A stretch of DNA of 64,000 nucleotides, from positions 31,986 through 95,985 of the forward strand of contig CADASN010000005.1 of NCBI GenBank assembly GCA_902790635.1, in the 5' to 3' direction. The DNA is from an uncultured Bacteroidia bacterium. GTDB lineage: Bacteria > Bacteroidota > Bacteroidia > Bacteroidales > UBA932. Positions 1-9,172 of this stretch are shown here, one piece after another (within the stretch, counting starts at the first letter, position 1; every line of letters begins with the position of its first letter). Under the pieces are notes generated by a model that saw only the letters and a program-made list of their open reading frames with translations, made no database searches and was not told where the DNA came from. The position numbers were made by a program, and so were the translations under genes.

Positions 1-816
1 CCAGTTGCGCGGGTAGTTCGGCTCGTATTCGCGCCATTTGTCGATCTCCTCGTCGATATAGACGTTGACCACGGCGAGGGACTTGCGCGCGATCATGTCG
101 TTGAAGCCGGGGACGGCCAGCAGGGTCTCGATGATCTCCTGGCAGGCATAGCACCCGGGATTGCTGAAGAAGAGCAGGGTCGTGCCCGCCTGGACTTCGT
201 GCAGGCGGTGCGACCGGCCGCGGGCGTCCGTGAAACGGAAATCGGGCGCCACGGAGCCGACCGGGGTCAGGGCGCACATCCGGCTCTCATATTCGTAGCC
301 GGGCCGGGCGGCTTCCCGCGTGAACGGAGAAGCAGCAAGACCCTCGACGTAAGGGAGATACAGGTCTTCGTCGCGCACCGGAGAATTGGGATCGTAGAGG
401 TAGCGCGACACGATCTCCGCCATCAAGAGGAAGACGTGCGAGGACGTGTCCGCGGCCTGCCGGGCCTCAACCTGGGAGAAGAAGTGCCGCATCTTCTGCT
501 GCGCCAGCGGGAGCGGAATCTGCCGGAGCACTTCCGCATAGGTCGCCACCTGCTTCTCGACCTCCGCATGGGAAACGCCCAGCACGGCACCTGTGTCGCA
601 GGGGCCGTCGCCCGCAAGGAACTTGTCCCAGAAATGGTCCAGCAGGTAGTCCCGGCGCTCTTCCGGGTCGGTATAGACCGCCGGAATGTCCGGCAGCTGG
701 AACGCGCGCAGTTGCCGCACGGCGGGTTGCTGCGGCTGTCCGCCGCCGCCCTGCCGGCATGCCGGCAGCGCCAGCGCCGCCGACAACAGAAGCCATATGA
801 GCCCTCTCGTTTTCAT
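1..816 (-). CDS. Thioredoxin-like lipoprotein, DUF5106-type (3' end outside window)
   Basis: The reading frame is open from the ATG at 816 to base 1, giving 272 residues of an incomplete protein. It starts MKTRGLIWLL and has a lipobox-like LPAC near residue 20, so it should be an exported lipoprotein. Residues about 40-180 resemble the helical DUF5106-type region found before thioredoxin folds in Bacteroidota. From about residue 190 a thioredoxin-like domain begins (PVGSVAPDFRF), with FFSNPGCYACQE carrying a CxxC pair at C222/C225. The likely role is periplasmic thiol-disulfide chemistry, but the substrate is unknown. A TATTTTTG -7 box lies at 835-842. The family name is from recognition of the pattern, not a search. 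Confidence 0.8.
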   Translation of the reverse strand, partial: MKTRGLIWLLLSAALALPACRQGGGGQPQQPAVRQLRAFQLPDIPAVYTDPEERRDYLLDHFWDKFLAGDGPCDTGAVLGVSHAEVEKQVATYAEVLRQIPLPLAQQKMRHFFSQVEARQAADTSSHVFLLMAEIVSRYLYDPNSPVRDEDLYLPYVEGLAASPFTREAARPGYEYESRMCALTPVGSVAPDFRFTDARGRSHRLHEVQAGTTLLFFSNPGCYACQEIIETLLAVPGFNDMIARKSLAVVNVYIDEEIDKWREYEPNYPRNW

Positions 817-884
817 CCAAACCCTAAAGATAACCAAAAATAGGTTTATCTGCAAAAACCGGATCTGACCGAGGGGGCGGAGGG

Positions 885-3827
885 CTACATTTCGACGCTG
901 AACACCAGCGACACATTGTGCCGCTCCATGGGGAGATTCTTCTGAGCAAAAGCAGCAAACGAGGCTCCTCCGTTGTAATTGTAACTCACGCCGATGCGCG
1001 TCACGTAAGGAATCCAGAGGAGATTGCCCAGCACCGCGACCAGATCGGCCCCGGCACTGTAGAGATTGCCGCGTTCCTTCGCCGAAGAGAAGGCGTTGAA
1101 GTCTCCGTGCAAGGTCAGTTCGAAATTGCGCAGGTACGCGACCGGCCCCAGCAGCGCCCGGTCCACGGGCAGCAGCGGCAGCTTGTAGTCCAGCGACACG
1201 CGCTGCTGGTTGGCGTATGCGGCGAGGGCGCGGGTGACGGCGGCGGAATAGCCGCGCGGGGCCGCATTGGCGAAGCTCTCGCTGAACGTCCCTTCGTCGA
1301 AGCGGTGGGCGAGCATCCAACTCCAGCGGAGCCCGTGCGTCTCGTGCAGGCCGGGCAGGTAGCCGTACAGGTAGGCATAGGCGCTCGGTGCGATCAGCCC
1401 AGGCTTCCAGCGGAAGCTGTAGCCGGCCTCGGCGCCGATACCCACACGCGGATAGACCCGGGAAGGCGGCGTACGCTGCATCGTGTAGCCCCGCAGGCTG
1501 AAGGTCGTGCGGTGCATCGGGGACCCGTCTTCGTAGATATCATTGTTGAGGAGCAGGGTGGCCGTGGGGACGATGCCGCGCAGCCAGCCGCCGGAGGATA
1601 GGTTCCAGGGGATATAGGTCCGCAGGTGTCCGGATACCGACAGGACCGGCCGGGACGTGTGCGGATTGGTGCGGGGCCGGTTCTTGAAGGAGGATGTCTT
1701 CTTCTCCTCGTCCCGTTCGATGTAGTAGCACAGGGCATCCCGGTCGCCGGCATCTATGCCGGCTTCGATCACCGGGTACAGCCCGGTATAGGTCAGCGTG
1801 GCGTGGGCGGAATGCCGCCAGGTCTTGTCAGCATAGGCGGCGTGGTAGCCCACGAAGCCGTAACCGGTGCCCAGGTCGTTCTGCCAGAAGGCGGTGGCGC
1901 CCAGACCGGCGTTCTGCATGACCGTCTCCATGGAGAGGTTGTCCACGGAATCGAAGGCGAAGTACAGCGGCAGCCAGGAATGGAAGCGGAACAGGTGCGC
2001 GAGCTTGCCGTAGGGCTGCGGGTCGCTGACTTCGACGGGCTCCGTCCGGTCGATGGCCTGCGGCTCTCCCGCTGCCAGCTCCTCCGCGAAAGGGAAGCGC
2101 GGCAGTTGTGAGAAATCCGCCTCCTCCGGCCGCAGGTCGGACAGGGCCGTCTTGCGGATCAGCCGGCCCTCCGGCTGCAGGGCGGCATAGAACAGGGTGT
2201 CCCGTGCGATCTCGAAATCCGAAGCGCCGAAACGCGTGTCCGTGAGCCGCTGCGGAGCGGCACCGTCAGCCGGATTGAGCCGATAGAGCTCGTTCACCCC
2301 CGTGAGGTCACAGGTAAAATACAAATCGCCCCCTTCGGACCAGAGCTGCTTGATCTTGACGCGGGCGGGGGGCAGCACGGGCTGGAAATCCTCCACACGG
2401 TACAGTCCGAAACCCTCCTCCGTGATGGCGCTGGCATAGATCCGCCCGCCGGCCCAGGCGGTCTCCACGACCTGCATCCCGGCGGGAGCCTTCCACGCCT
2501 GCCGGACAGTACCGTCTTCTGCATCCAGCACCAGCACCCGGCTGGTACCGTCCACGGGATACTCCGATACGGAGAGAAGCGGTGCGTCCGGGGCTGCCGC
2601 CGGATGGAAATAGCGGGTCTTGCGGGTCAGCAGCCGGGAACGGCTGCCGTCGTACGCGCGGATCACGGAATACGACGCCATCGGCCAGCGGACATCCCGC
2701 ATGATTTCGGACCAGTAGAGGCGGCCGGACACGGCATTGTACTGCGGCCGGGACACGGAGGCGCCGAGGAGTTCCAGCGGCGTCTCTTCCCCTGCCGGGG
2801 AAATGCGCACCAGCCGCGCCGGCTTCGTGATGCCCGTGCGGACGGCGTACAGATCCTCCCCGATGCCTTCCAGGCCGGTGTATTCCGTGAAACGGGACGG
2901 GACGGCGCTGACGGCGGTCGAAGGGATGAACGGCCCACGCGCAGCATCGTCGGCCTCCCAGTAGGCCAGGAGGCCGGAAGAGACTTCCGCGAAGGCTTCG
3001 CGGAAGGATTTGCCCGTGGCTTCGCGCACGGTCTTGTCCCAGTTGAGGAAGGCCACCCCGCCGTGGTCCGTGATGCGCTGGTAGTAGCGGGCGGTCAGGT
3101 CCGGCACGCCGTAGTGCGCCCGGATGCCGCCGAGGGCGAGATACCCCGCCCGGTAGTAGTCTGGCGTGTACCAGCGTTGCGAACCATAGCGCCAGCGCCA
3201 GTAATCCCGGAAATCGCCTGCGGCGAAACTCACGCGATAATATTCGAGGAAATCGGCTGTCCGGCCGCGTCCGGCCGCCGTCAGCGCCGTCTCCGCCGCC
3301 ACGGCATCGCCTTCGAAGAAGGCCGGACCGCAATAGACGGCCGCCAGGCCGCCCGGCACCAGTTGCCCGCCGAGCACATTCAGCCAGCGGAAGGGCTTCT
3401 GGGCGCCGAACTGCATCTGCGCGATATGCCGCGACTCATGGACGGCAAGCTGCAGCATCCAGGGCGTCGGCTCCGGCGCGAAGGGATCCGGGACGGTCAG
3501 CAGTTCCAGCCGTCGCGGCGTCCAGGTCACCTGGCCGTTGGAATGGGCGGTCTCGGTATGCAGGACCACCGGCATCTTGCCGCTGTAGGCGGCATTCGGC
3601 CGCGCACCGAGGCTCCGCCCCACGGGAGAGGCCGCCTGCTCCAGCGCAACGGCGTACGCTCGGGCCAGCGAATCCAGTCCGCGGGGATACACCACCCGGT
3701 AGGTTGCCGTCTCGAGGCTGTTCCAGCGCAGGCCGCCCGGATCCGCCCCCATCGTATAGAACTGGGCGGCGGCGGGCAGCGCAGAGCACAGCAGCGTCAG
3801 CAGCAGTATGACCCCTCTCCGGGACAT
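885..3827 (-). CDS. Large exported protein: putative peptidase-MA-like metallopeptidase, beta-propeller and C-terminal beta-barrel
   Basis: 980 residues with a signal peptide (MSRRGVILLLTLLCSALPAAAQ). Residues about 30-300 hold a gluzincin-like signature: HESRH (HExxH, H130 and H134) followed by FEGDAVAAE, which could supply the third zinc ligand. Residues about 300-600 contain repeated short strands with PARLVRISPAG- and LYRLNPADG-type units, typical of a TolB-like beta-propeller. The last 350 residues are rich in alternating aromatic/polar strands and end in VSLVFSVEM, as in outer-membrane barrels. It lies 17 bp after the SGNH hydrolase gene and is probably last in that operon. No specific function can be assigned; a link to xylan use rests only on position. 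Confidence 0.7.
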   Translation of the reverse strand: MSRRGVILLLTLLCSALPAAAQFYTMGADPGGLRWNSLETATYRVVYPRGLDSLARAYAVALEQAASPVGRSLGARPNAAYSGKMPVVLHTETAHSNGQVTWTPRRLELLTVPDPFAPEPTPWMLQLAVHESRHIAQMQFGAQKPFRWLNVLGGQLVPGGLAAVYCGPAFFEGDAVAAETALTAAGRGRTADFLEYYRVSFAAGDFRDYWRWRYGSQRWYTPDYYRAGYLALGGIRAHYGVPDLTARYYQRITDHGGVAFLNWDKTVREATGKSFREAFAEVSSGLLAYWEADDAARGPFIPSTAVSAVPSRFTEYTGLEGIGEDLYAVRTGITKPARLVRISPAGEETPLELLGASVSRPQYNAVSGRLYWSEIMRDVRWPMASYSVIRAYDGSRSRLLTRKTRYFHPAAAPDAPLLSVSEYPVDGTSRVLVLDAEDGTVRQAWKAPAGMQVVETAWAGGRIYASAITEEGFGLYRVEDFQPVLPPARVKIKQLWSEGGDLYFTCDLTGVNELYRLNPADGAAPQRLTDTRFGASDFEIARDTLFYAALQPEGRLIRKTALSDLRPEEADFSQLPRFPFAEELAAGEPQAIDRTEPVEVSDPQPYGKLAHLFRFHSWLPLYFAFDSVDNLSMETVMQNAGLGATAFWQNDLGTGYGFVGYHAAYADKTWRHSAHATLTYTGLYPVIEAGIDAGDRDALCYYIERDEEKKTSSFKNRPRTNPHTSRPVLSVSGHLRTYIPWNLSSGGWLRGIVPTATLLLNNDIYEDGSPMHRTTFSLRGYTMQRTPPSRVYPRVGIGAEAGYSFRWKPGLIAPSAYAYLYGYLPGLHETHGLRWSWMLAHRFDEGTFSESFANAAPRGYSAAVTRALAAYANQQRVSLDYKLPLLPVDRALLGPVAYLRNFELTLHGDFNAFSSAKERGNLYSAGADLVAVLGNLLWIPYVTRIGVSYNYNGGASFAAFAQKNLPMERHNVSLVFSVEM

Positions 3828-3844
3828 GGATTCCCCTTCTCAGA

Positions 3845-5053
3845 TCAGTAAAACAGCGCCCGGTCGATGCTTGTGCCCATCAGGCGGTAGCCGTCGGCGT
3901 TGAGGTGCAGCCAGTCGTTCTCGAAGAGGAAAGCCGGGTTGATGCGCGTCGGATCGTCCGGCCCGGCCGTGATCCGGTCGAAGTCGATGACCCCGTCGAA
4001 TTCGCCGCTCTCGCGGATCCAGGTATTGAGCGCCTCGCGGCCTTTTCCATGCTCACCGGTGCCTTCCCGGTCGTAGAAACTGCCTTTGGCGGACGTCACC
4101 GTGGCGCCGAAGACCTTGATGCCGCGCGTGTGCGCTTCCCGGATGATGTCCCGGTACACGGCCTTGATCTCTTCGGCCGTGGCCAGTCCGTCACGGCTGC
4201 TGCCAAGGTCGTTCGTCCCCTCGAAGAGGATGATGTATTTCACCCCGCAGGGGCCGAACAGATCGCGTTCGTAGCGGCTCCGGCCGGTCGGGCCGAGACC
4301 TCCCTGCAGGACGCAGTTGCCGCCGAGGCCGAAATTCAGCACGGAAAGGTCGCGCGTGCGGGGGTCCTGCAGCAGCGAGCGGGAGAGCTGGTCGGTCCAG
4401 CGGTCCTGGCCGTTGGTGGTCGTGCCGCGGCCGTCGGTGATCGAGTCGCCGAGCACGGCGATGGCGGCAGCGGGACGGAGGGGCCTCACGTCCAGCGAGC
4501 TGATGGTGTACCAGTGGTCCGTCTTCGCGGCGGGCGCGGAGAAGTCCGAGGTGTTGCCTTCGGCGATATACGAGCTCGTCCGGGAGCCGGGATGGCTGGT
4601 CAGCGGCGAATCGGAGACGCTTCCGTAATGGATGGTAATGGCGAGGTTCTCGCGCTCAGCCAGCTCGAAGCGCACCGGGTCGGAGACGGCTTCTCCGCCG
4701 GGCGCCATCGTGACGGCACGCTGTCCGCCGAAAGTCAGCGGGACTTCCGTACCCGCGATGATGTCCGGGCTGGCGCCCATCGAGGCGGCGCGGGCGATCT
4801 CTACGCCGAGGATCTCCGTCTCCGTCTCGTTGAAAATGTTGGACAGGTGCAGGCGCAGCTCCGTGCCGCCGATCGACACCTGGATGATCTGGCGGAAGGA
4901 ATTGCCGGCGAGGCCCGGCTCGGGCGGCCGGTTATGCGGTTCGGCTACCTGCAGGGCGGTGGCCCAGGTGGTGACCCAGTCCTGGGGTTTCTGGCAGGCT
5001 GTGCAGAGGCAGGCGATGGCAGCGGCCAGGGAAAGGAGAATGCGTTTCATCAC
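3845..5053 (-). CDS. XynE-like SGNH/GDSL hydrolase lipoprotein (putative xylan-related esterase)
   Basis: 402 residues with a lipoprotein signal (lipobox CTAC, C20). The N-terminal half is a beta-rich domain. The SGNH domain starts with block I GDSITDG (nucleophile S204), then a Gly/Asn block (GLGGN), block III GTND, and block V DWLHLN (D380, H383). The longer match GDSITDGRGTTTNGQ is typical of the SGNH subfamily that includes Prevotella XynE. In this locus a role in removing acyl groups from xylan or xylo-oligosaccharides is reasonable, but the ester substrate is inferred. The start overlaps the GH67 stop by 4 bp, indicating translational coupling. Confidence 0.87.
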   Translation of the reverse strand: MMKRILLSLAAAIACLCTACQKPQDWVTTWATALQVAEPHNRPPEPGLAGNSFRQIIQVSIGGTELRLHLSNIFNETETEILGVEIARAASMGASPDIIAGTEVPLTFGGQRAVTMAPGGEAVSDPVRFELAERENLAITIHYGSVSDSPLTSHPGSRTSSYIAEGNTSDFSAPAAKTDHWYTISSLDVRPLRPAAAIAVLGDSITDGRGTTTNGQDRWTDQLSRSLLQDPRTRDLSVLNFGLGGNCVLQGGLGPTGRSRYERDLFGPCGVKYIILFEGTNDLGSSRDGLATAEEIKAVYRDIIREAHTRGIKVFGATVTSAKGSFYDREGTGEHGKGREALNTWIRESGEFDGVIDFDRITAGPDDPTRINPAFLFENDWLHLNADGYRLMGTSIDRALFY

Positions 5054-7074
5054 GGTCTGGGGCGTCTTCTAGGTTGTACGAGTACGGGATTGTGGTTTTC
5101 GTCATGGACGGGCATGCCCAGCCGGTCGCTCTGCAGCACCTTCTGCATCAGCGTATCCACGGGGACGCCCAGCGGCCGCACTTCGGCCGGCAACGGCTTG
5201 CCGGAAAGCTGCTGGAAATAGCCCACGCAGGCATCGCGCCACCACTCCGCATCATGCTTCTGGATATCCAGTTTGGCGGCTACTTCGTCAAAGAGGGCCG
5301 GCGCCACATAGGGCTTCAGGCTCTCCCAGACGGCCTGGTACTCCTCTACCTGTCCGATTCCGCGGTCATAATGCAGGCAGAGCTCATCCCACAAGCTGCG
5401 GCCAGACTTCATCTGATAGTCCCAGGGAACATGGTGGAACCACAGCAGGAGATTCTCCGGGCAGCTCTCCAGATTCTCGAATGTGGAGGCCAGGGGCTCG
5501 TGGTACTGATGCACGTTGTCAGAGCCGGCAGACGTGCGGTCGAATCCGATGCCGGCCGCATCCGCCTTGTGATAGTAGGCGGGCTGCCAGTCCGGACGGG
5601 GCGGGGTACGGTCCCAGGGGAGCGGCCCGTAATGCGTCCCGCCGAACAGATGGTGCAGTCCCAGCGGCATCTCATAATTGACCACAGCCTCCCGGGAATC
5701 CATCAGCATGTCCCGGAGCGGGTTCACGAACTTGATTTCGAAGGCTCCGGCGCTCATGCCCTCCGGGACCAGGAAAGTCTGCTTGATCCATTCGTGGGCA
5801 ATCTCTTCCGCGCTCAGGTCCGGATTCCAGGCCAGGCGGCCGAAAGCGTACCAGTTGGCCTGGGCCATCACATAACCGCAGAAATTGGGATCCTGCCCGG
5901 TATTGGCCACGCCGGCGACGGCGGTCACCATTTTCGCCACGGTGGAACCGGGACCGTCGCGATACGTGTCGCTCCGGAGGCACTCTTCCCAGGTGGTACC
6001 GTGATAGGCCAGGTGGTTGGAGAAACCGAGGTATTCCTGGGTGATCTGGAACTCCATCATCATCTTGGTGTCCCGCAATTGGCCGAAGAGCGGGCTGAAT
6101 GGCTCGCGCGGCTGGAAATCCACGGGGCCGTTCTTGATCTGGACGATCGCATTGTCGGCGAATTTGCCGTCCAACGGCAGGAACTCCTCCACGGCCTGGT
6201 TGGCCCGGTCGGGACTGGAGGGGGCATAGACGAAGGCCCGCCACATCACGATGCCGCCGTAGGGCGCCAGGGCCTCCGCAAGCATGTTCGCGCCGTCGGC
6301 GTGGGTGCGCCCGTAGTCCTGCGGACCCGCCTGCCCTTCGGAATTGGCTTTCACCAGGAAGCCGCCGAAGTCGGGAATGGCCGCGTAGATCTCGGCCGCC
6401 TTGTCCTTCCACCACTGGCGGACCTTCGGATCCAGCGGATCCCCGCTTTTCAGCCCGCTCAGGGCGATGGGAGAGGTCCACTTGATGGAGACATAGGTCT
6501 TGATGCCGTATTCCCGGAGGATGTCCGCAATCCGGGCCACGCGGTCGATGTGCTCGGCATCCAGGATCAGCGGATTGGAATTGACGTTGTTGAGGACGGA
6601 GCCGTTGATGCCCACGGAAGCGCACAATTCGCCGTAGCGGCGGATGCGTTCTTCGGGGATGGTGGGGGAGGTCCACTCCCACATCGATTCGCCAGCGTAG
6701 CCGCGCTCAACGGTGTCGTCCAGGTTGTCCCAGTGGTTGAGCAGGCGCAGCGCGTAGAACGGCGCCTCATTCAACTCCAGCCCCGGACCGGCCTGGCCAA
6801 GCGCTTCGGCACGCTGCAGGGCATATACGCCATAGCGCAGTCCTGCTTCGGAACCGGCCTCGATCACGCGCTGCCCGTCCCGGTCATAGATATGATAGCC
6901 TTCGACCGGCAGGGCAGGGTCGATGCGGGTCTGCACGGAGGACAGGACTTCCTCATACGGGCGGGCGGCGGCCAGCCAGAGCTCGGAGCCGTCCTGTGGC
7001 ACGGGAACGGGACGACTGCAGGCGGACAGCAGCGCCGCGCCGGCAAAGAGTGTCAGAAAGAATGATTTCTGCAT
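5050..7074 (-). CDS. GH67 alpha-glucuronidase (lipoprotein)
   Basis: I take the ATG at 7074 because it begins a lipoprotein signal (MQKSFFLTLFAGAALLSAC, C19); the frame is open further upstream but that part only shadows susD. The 674-residue product matches the usual GH67 length. E246 in KANSEGQ fits the general acid, and D319 (GPVDFQ) with E347 (QEYLG) fit the pair activating water; the 28-residue D-to-E spacing equals that of the Geobacillus enzyme. GH67 removes 4-O-methyl-glucuronate from the non-reducing end of xylo-oligosaccharides. It follows susD after a 151-bp gap that holds a hairpin and a likely own promoter. Confidence 0.97.
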   Translation of the reverse strand: MQKSFFLTLFAGAALLSACSRPVPVPQDGSELWLAAARPYEEVLSSVQTRIDPALPVEGYHIYDRDGQRVIEAGSEAGLRYGVYALQRAEALGQAGPGLELNEAPFYALRLLNHWDNLDDTVERGYAGESMWEWTSPTIPEERIRRYGELCASVGINGSVLNNVNSNPLILDAEHIDRVARIADILREYGIKTYVSIKWTSPIALSGLKSGDPLDPKVRQWWKDKAAEIYAAIPDFGGFLVKANSEGQAGPQDYGRTHADGANMLAEALAPYGGIVMWRAFVYAPSSPDRANQAVEEFLPLDGKFADNAIVQIKNGPVDFQPREPFSPLFGQLRDTKMMMEFQITQEYLGFSNHLAYHGTTWEECLRSDTYRDGPGSTVAKMVTAVAGVANTGQDPNFCGYVMAQANWYAFGRLAWNPDLSAEEIAHEWIKQTFLVPEGMSAGAFEIKFVNPLRDMLMDSREAVVNYEMPLGLHHLFGGTHYGPLPWDRTPPRPDWQPAYYHKADAAGIGFDRTSAGSDNVHQYHEPLASTFENLESCPENLLLWFHHVPWDYQMKSGRSLWDELCLHYDRGIGQVEEYQAVWESLKPYVAPALFDEVAAKLDIQKHDAEWWRDACVGYFQQLSGKPLPAEVRPLGVPVDTLMQKVLQSDRLGMPVHDENHNPVLVQPRRRPRP

Positions 7075-7100
7075 GGAATTCTTCGTGTTTGTATGTTGTA

Positions 7101-7108
7101 CAAATATA
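7101..7108 (-). promoter_or_regulatory. -7 box TATATTTG of a GH67 promoter
   Basis: On the minus strand this matches the Bacteroidota -7 consensus TAnnTTTG and lies 26 nt before the GH67 start. No good -33 TTTG is visible at 19-21 nt upstream. It suggests that GH67 can be transcribed apart from susCD. Confidence 0.55.
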
Positions 7109-7142
7109 CACATTTCCGTTTGATTTCCGTCCATAAGGACAG

Positions 7143-7170
7143 AACAGGCATCCCTCCCGGGGTGCCTGTT
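7143..7170 (-). terminator. Intercistronic hairpin between susD and GH67
   Basis: AACAGGCA and TGCCTGTT form a perfect 8-bp stem, extended by CCC/GGG pairing inside. On the minus strand no T-run follows, so it looks more like a 3'-end stabiliser or attenuator of the susCD transcript than a full terminator. Confidence 0.55.
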
Positions 7171-7225
7171 CCTTTCCAACCAAAACTGTTTCTTGTTTAA
7201 CCAATAGTCAAATGCCTGTATCCTG

Positions 7226-9160
7226 TTATTGTACGGTATAGCCGGGGTTCTGGTAAGCCGCCTTTTCGGCGTCTGACATGTCCATGCCGTTGAGCTGTTC
7301 CTGCGGGATCGGCCGGAGGTACATGTAGTCCTCGATGGTGCGGGTGACGGTCTCGGGCTTGTGTGCGCCCCAGCTGCTGCCGCTGATGGTGTATGTGCCG
7401 GCACGCTCCTTCCAGGTCTGCGTCCGGACGAGGTCGAACCAGCGGAAACCTTCGCCGTAGAACTCCCGCATGCGTTCATCCAGGATATAATCCAGGGTGA
7501 TGGTCGCTGGGGTAGCGGCGGCCAGTTCGTCGCTGAAGCTGGCTTTGTACTCGGCACGCTCATAGTTGCTGTAGGACCACACGCCGGCGCGGCGGCGGAG
7601 GACCAGGATGTTGTTGCGGGCCTTCGTGTTGTCGCCCAGCTTGAATGCTGCCTCCGCGGCGGTCAGGTAGAAATCGGAGAACTTCAGCACGTTGTAAGGC
7701 CGGGTGCTGGCGGCGTTCGGCGAACCGAGCTGGGAAGCCTTGTCGTAGTCGGTGCGGTAGCAGCCGAGTTTCCACAGGGACGGATAGGCGATGCGGCTGA
7801 TGCCGTTGAGGTCGAAGACATAGTCCGCACGGCCCGGAACGGTGCCGGCGCCGACATTTGCGCCGTCCTTGTTGCTCTGCGCGTCCGGATATTTGATGTC
7901 GGGCAGGACTTCGGGGATGAAGGAGATCACGCGGCCGCCCATCGGGATGATGAGCCCGTTGGCACCGGGGACGCTTTCCCGGCTGATGCCGGCTTTCTCC
8001 CAGTTGCCGTAGTAACCCGTTGTAAAGGTGCCGTCGAAACGGGAGTCCTTGGTGATGTCCTGGCTCGTGAAGACCTTGATCGCCTCGTGGGTCGGGGCCA
8101 TGCGGGTCCAGGGACGTCCAACCTCCTGGCTGGCTTCACGCTGGATGCAGCCGGTCCCGTCGATGTTGACCGTACCGTGGTTCCAGTTCATCATCCAGCC
8201 GGAGAAGTTGTCCGGAGCGCTGCCGCCGGAGTATCCGAGGCTGGCGCCGTTGTACTGCTCGCTCTTTTCGGTGTGGTCCGCCCAAAGGAGGATCTCTTTG
8301 TTGCGGTCATTCTGGGCCAGGCTGACCTCCCGGAACGTGGTGCAGAGGCCGTAGGGGCCCGGGTTGGCGATGGCCGTCTCGCAGACGGAGAGCGCCTGCG
8401 TGTAGAACCAGTTGGCATCGTGTCCGCCGAGGTCCTTGCGGTCGCACTGCGGGTAGGTGGCGATCCCTTTCGGATTCTCCAGCCACCAGCCGAAGGTCAG
8501 GTAGGCCTTGGCCAGCACGAGGCGGGCGACATTTTTCGTCACGCCGCCGGTAATGCGCGGGTTCTCCGGCAGGTCGTTCACCGCAGCGCCCAGGTCGGAG
8601 AAGATGGCCTGGTACACTTCCGGCACGGTATTGCGGACGGAGGTGCGGACCGGGGTGCTGTTGAAGGCGAGCTCACCGGAACCCAGGTCGAGCGGCACGC
8701 CGCCGAAAGTCTGGACCAGCTGGAAGTAGTACCAGCCGCGGAAGAATTTCGCCTCGGCGATCAGCGCGTTCGACAAGCCGACCTGCTCGGCGTTCTCGAT
8801 GATGCCGCTGGCCGTGTTGATGTACGGGAATACCGTGAACCAAAGCACGTCGCTCCGGGAAGAGGTAGCGTTGAGGGATCCGGCGCCGGACAAGTCGGCG
8901 TCCTTGAAGTTGTTGTCGGCGGACTGGCCGTAGGTGGCTTCATCCGTGCCGGTGGTATTGATATTATAGTAGTAAGCTTGTCCGTAGAAATAGCGGAGCG
9001 AGGCGTACAGGGCCGTCAGACCGCCTTCCACGCCGGCTTCGGTCTGGAAAAAGCCCGGCTCGAAGAAGGTGCGGGGCTGCTCGTCAAGGACCTTGGAGCA
9101 GGACACCGCAAACGTGGCGGCAGCGACGAACGCGGCGAGGATGTATGTCAACTTTTTCAT
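7226..9160 (-). CDS. SusD/RagB-type glycan-binding outer-membrane lipoprotein
   Basis: 644 residues. A lipoprotein signal (lipobox AVSC, C21) is followed by VLDEQPRTFFEPGFFQTE, the usual SusD N-terminus. Helical TPR-like segments follow (FFRGWYYFQLVQTFGGVPL), and the C-terminus has the typical LDYILDERMREFYGEGFRWFDLVR segment. SusD caps the SusC barrel and binds the oligosaccharide at the cell surface. It lies 12 bp after susC in one operon. The neighbouring GH67, GH115 and GH43 genes indicate xylan-derived ligands. Confidence 0.97.
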   Translation of the reverse strand: MKKLTYILAAFVAAATFAVSCSKVLDEQPRTFFEPGFFQTEAGVEGGLTALYASLRYFYGQAYYYNINTTGTDEATYGQSADNNFKDADLSGAGSLNATSSRSDVLWFTVFPYINTASGIIENAEQVGLSNALIAEAKFFRGWYYFQLVQTFGGVPLDLGSGELAFNSTPVRTSVRNTVPEVYQAIFSDLGAAVNDLPENPRITGGVTKNVARLVLAKAYLTFGWWLENPKGIATYPQCDRKDLGGHDANWFYTQALSVCETAIANPGPYGLCTTFREVSLAQNDRNKEILLWADHTEKSEQYNGASLGYSGGSAPDNFSGWMMNWNHGTVNIDGTGCIQREASQEVGRPWTRMAPTHEAIKVFTSQDITKDSRFDGTFTTGYYGNWEKAGISRESVPGANGLIIPMGGRVISFIPEVLPDIKYPDAQSNKDGANVGAGTVPGRADYVFDLNGISRIAYPSLWKLGCYRTDYDKASQLGSPNAASTRPYNVLKFSDFYLTAAEAAFKLGDNTKARNNILVLRRRAGVWSYSNYERAEYKASFSDELAAATPATITLDYILDERMREFYGEGFRWFDLVRTQTWKERAGTYTISGSSWGAHKPETVTRTIEDYMYLRPIPQEQLNGMDMSDAEKAAYQNPGYTVQ

Positions 9161-9172
9161 ATCCGTGTCTGA

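Noticed and set aside
5074-7065. 663-residue plus-strand open frame opposite GH67
   Set aside because: It is antisense to a complete GH67 with intact catalytic residues and has no recognisable domain; long antisense frames are expected in GC-rich DNA with strong third-position bias.
7075-7563. N-terminal extension of GH67 into susD
   Set aside because: The extra residues are rich in Pro/Ser/Arg, are antisense-frame shadows of susD and precede a clear lipoprotein signal at 7074.
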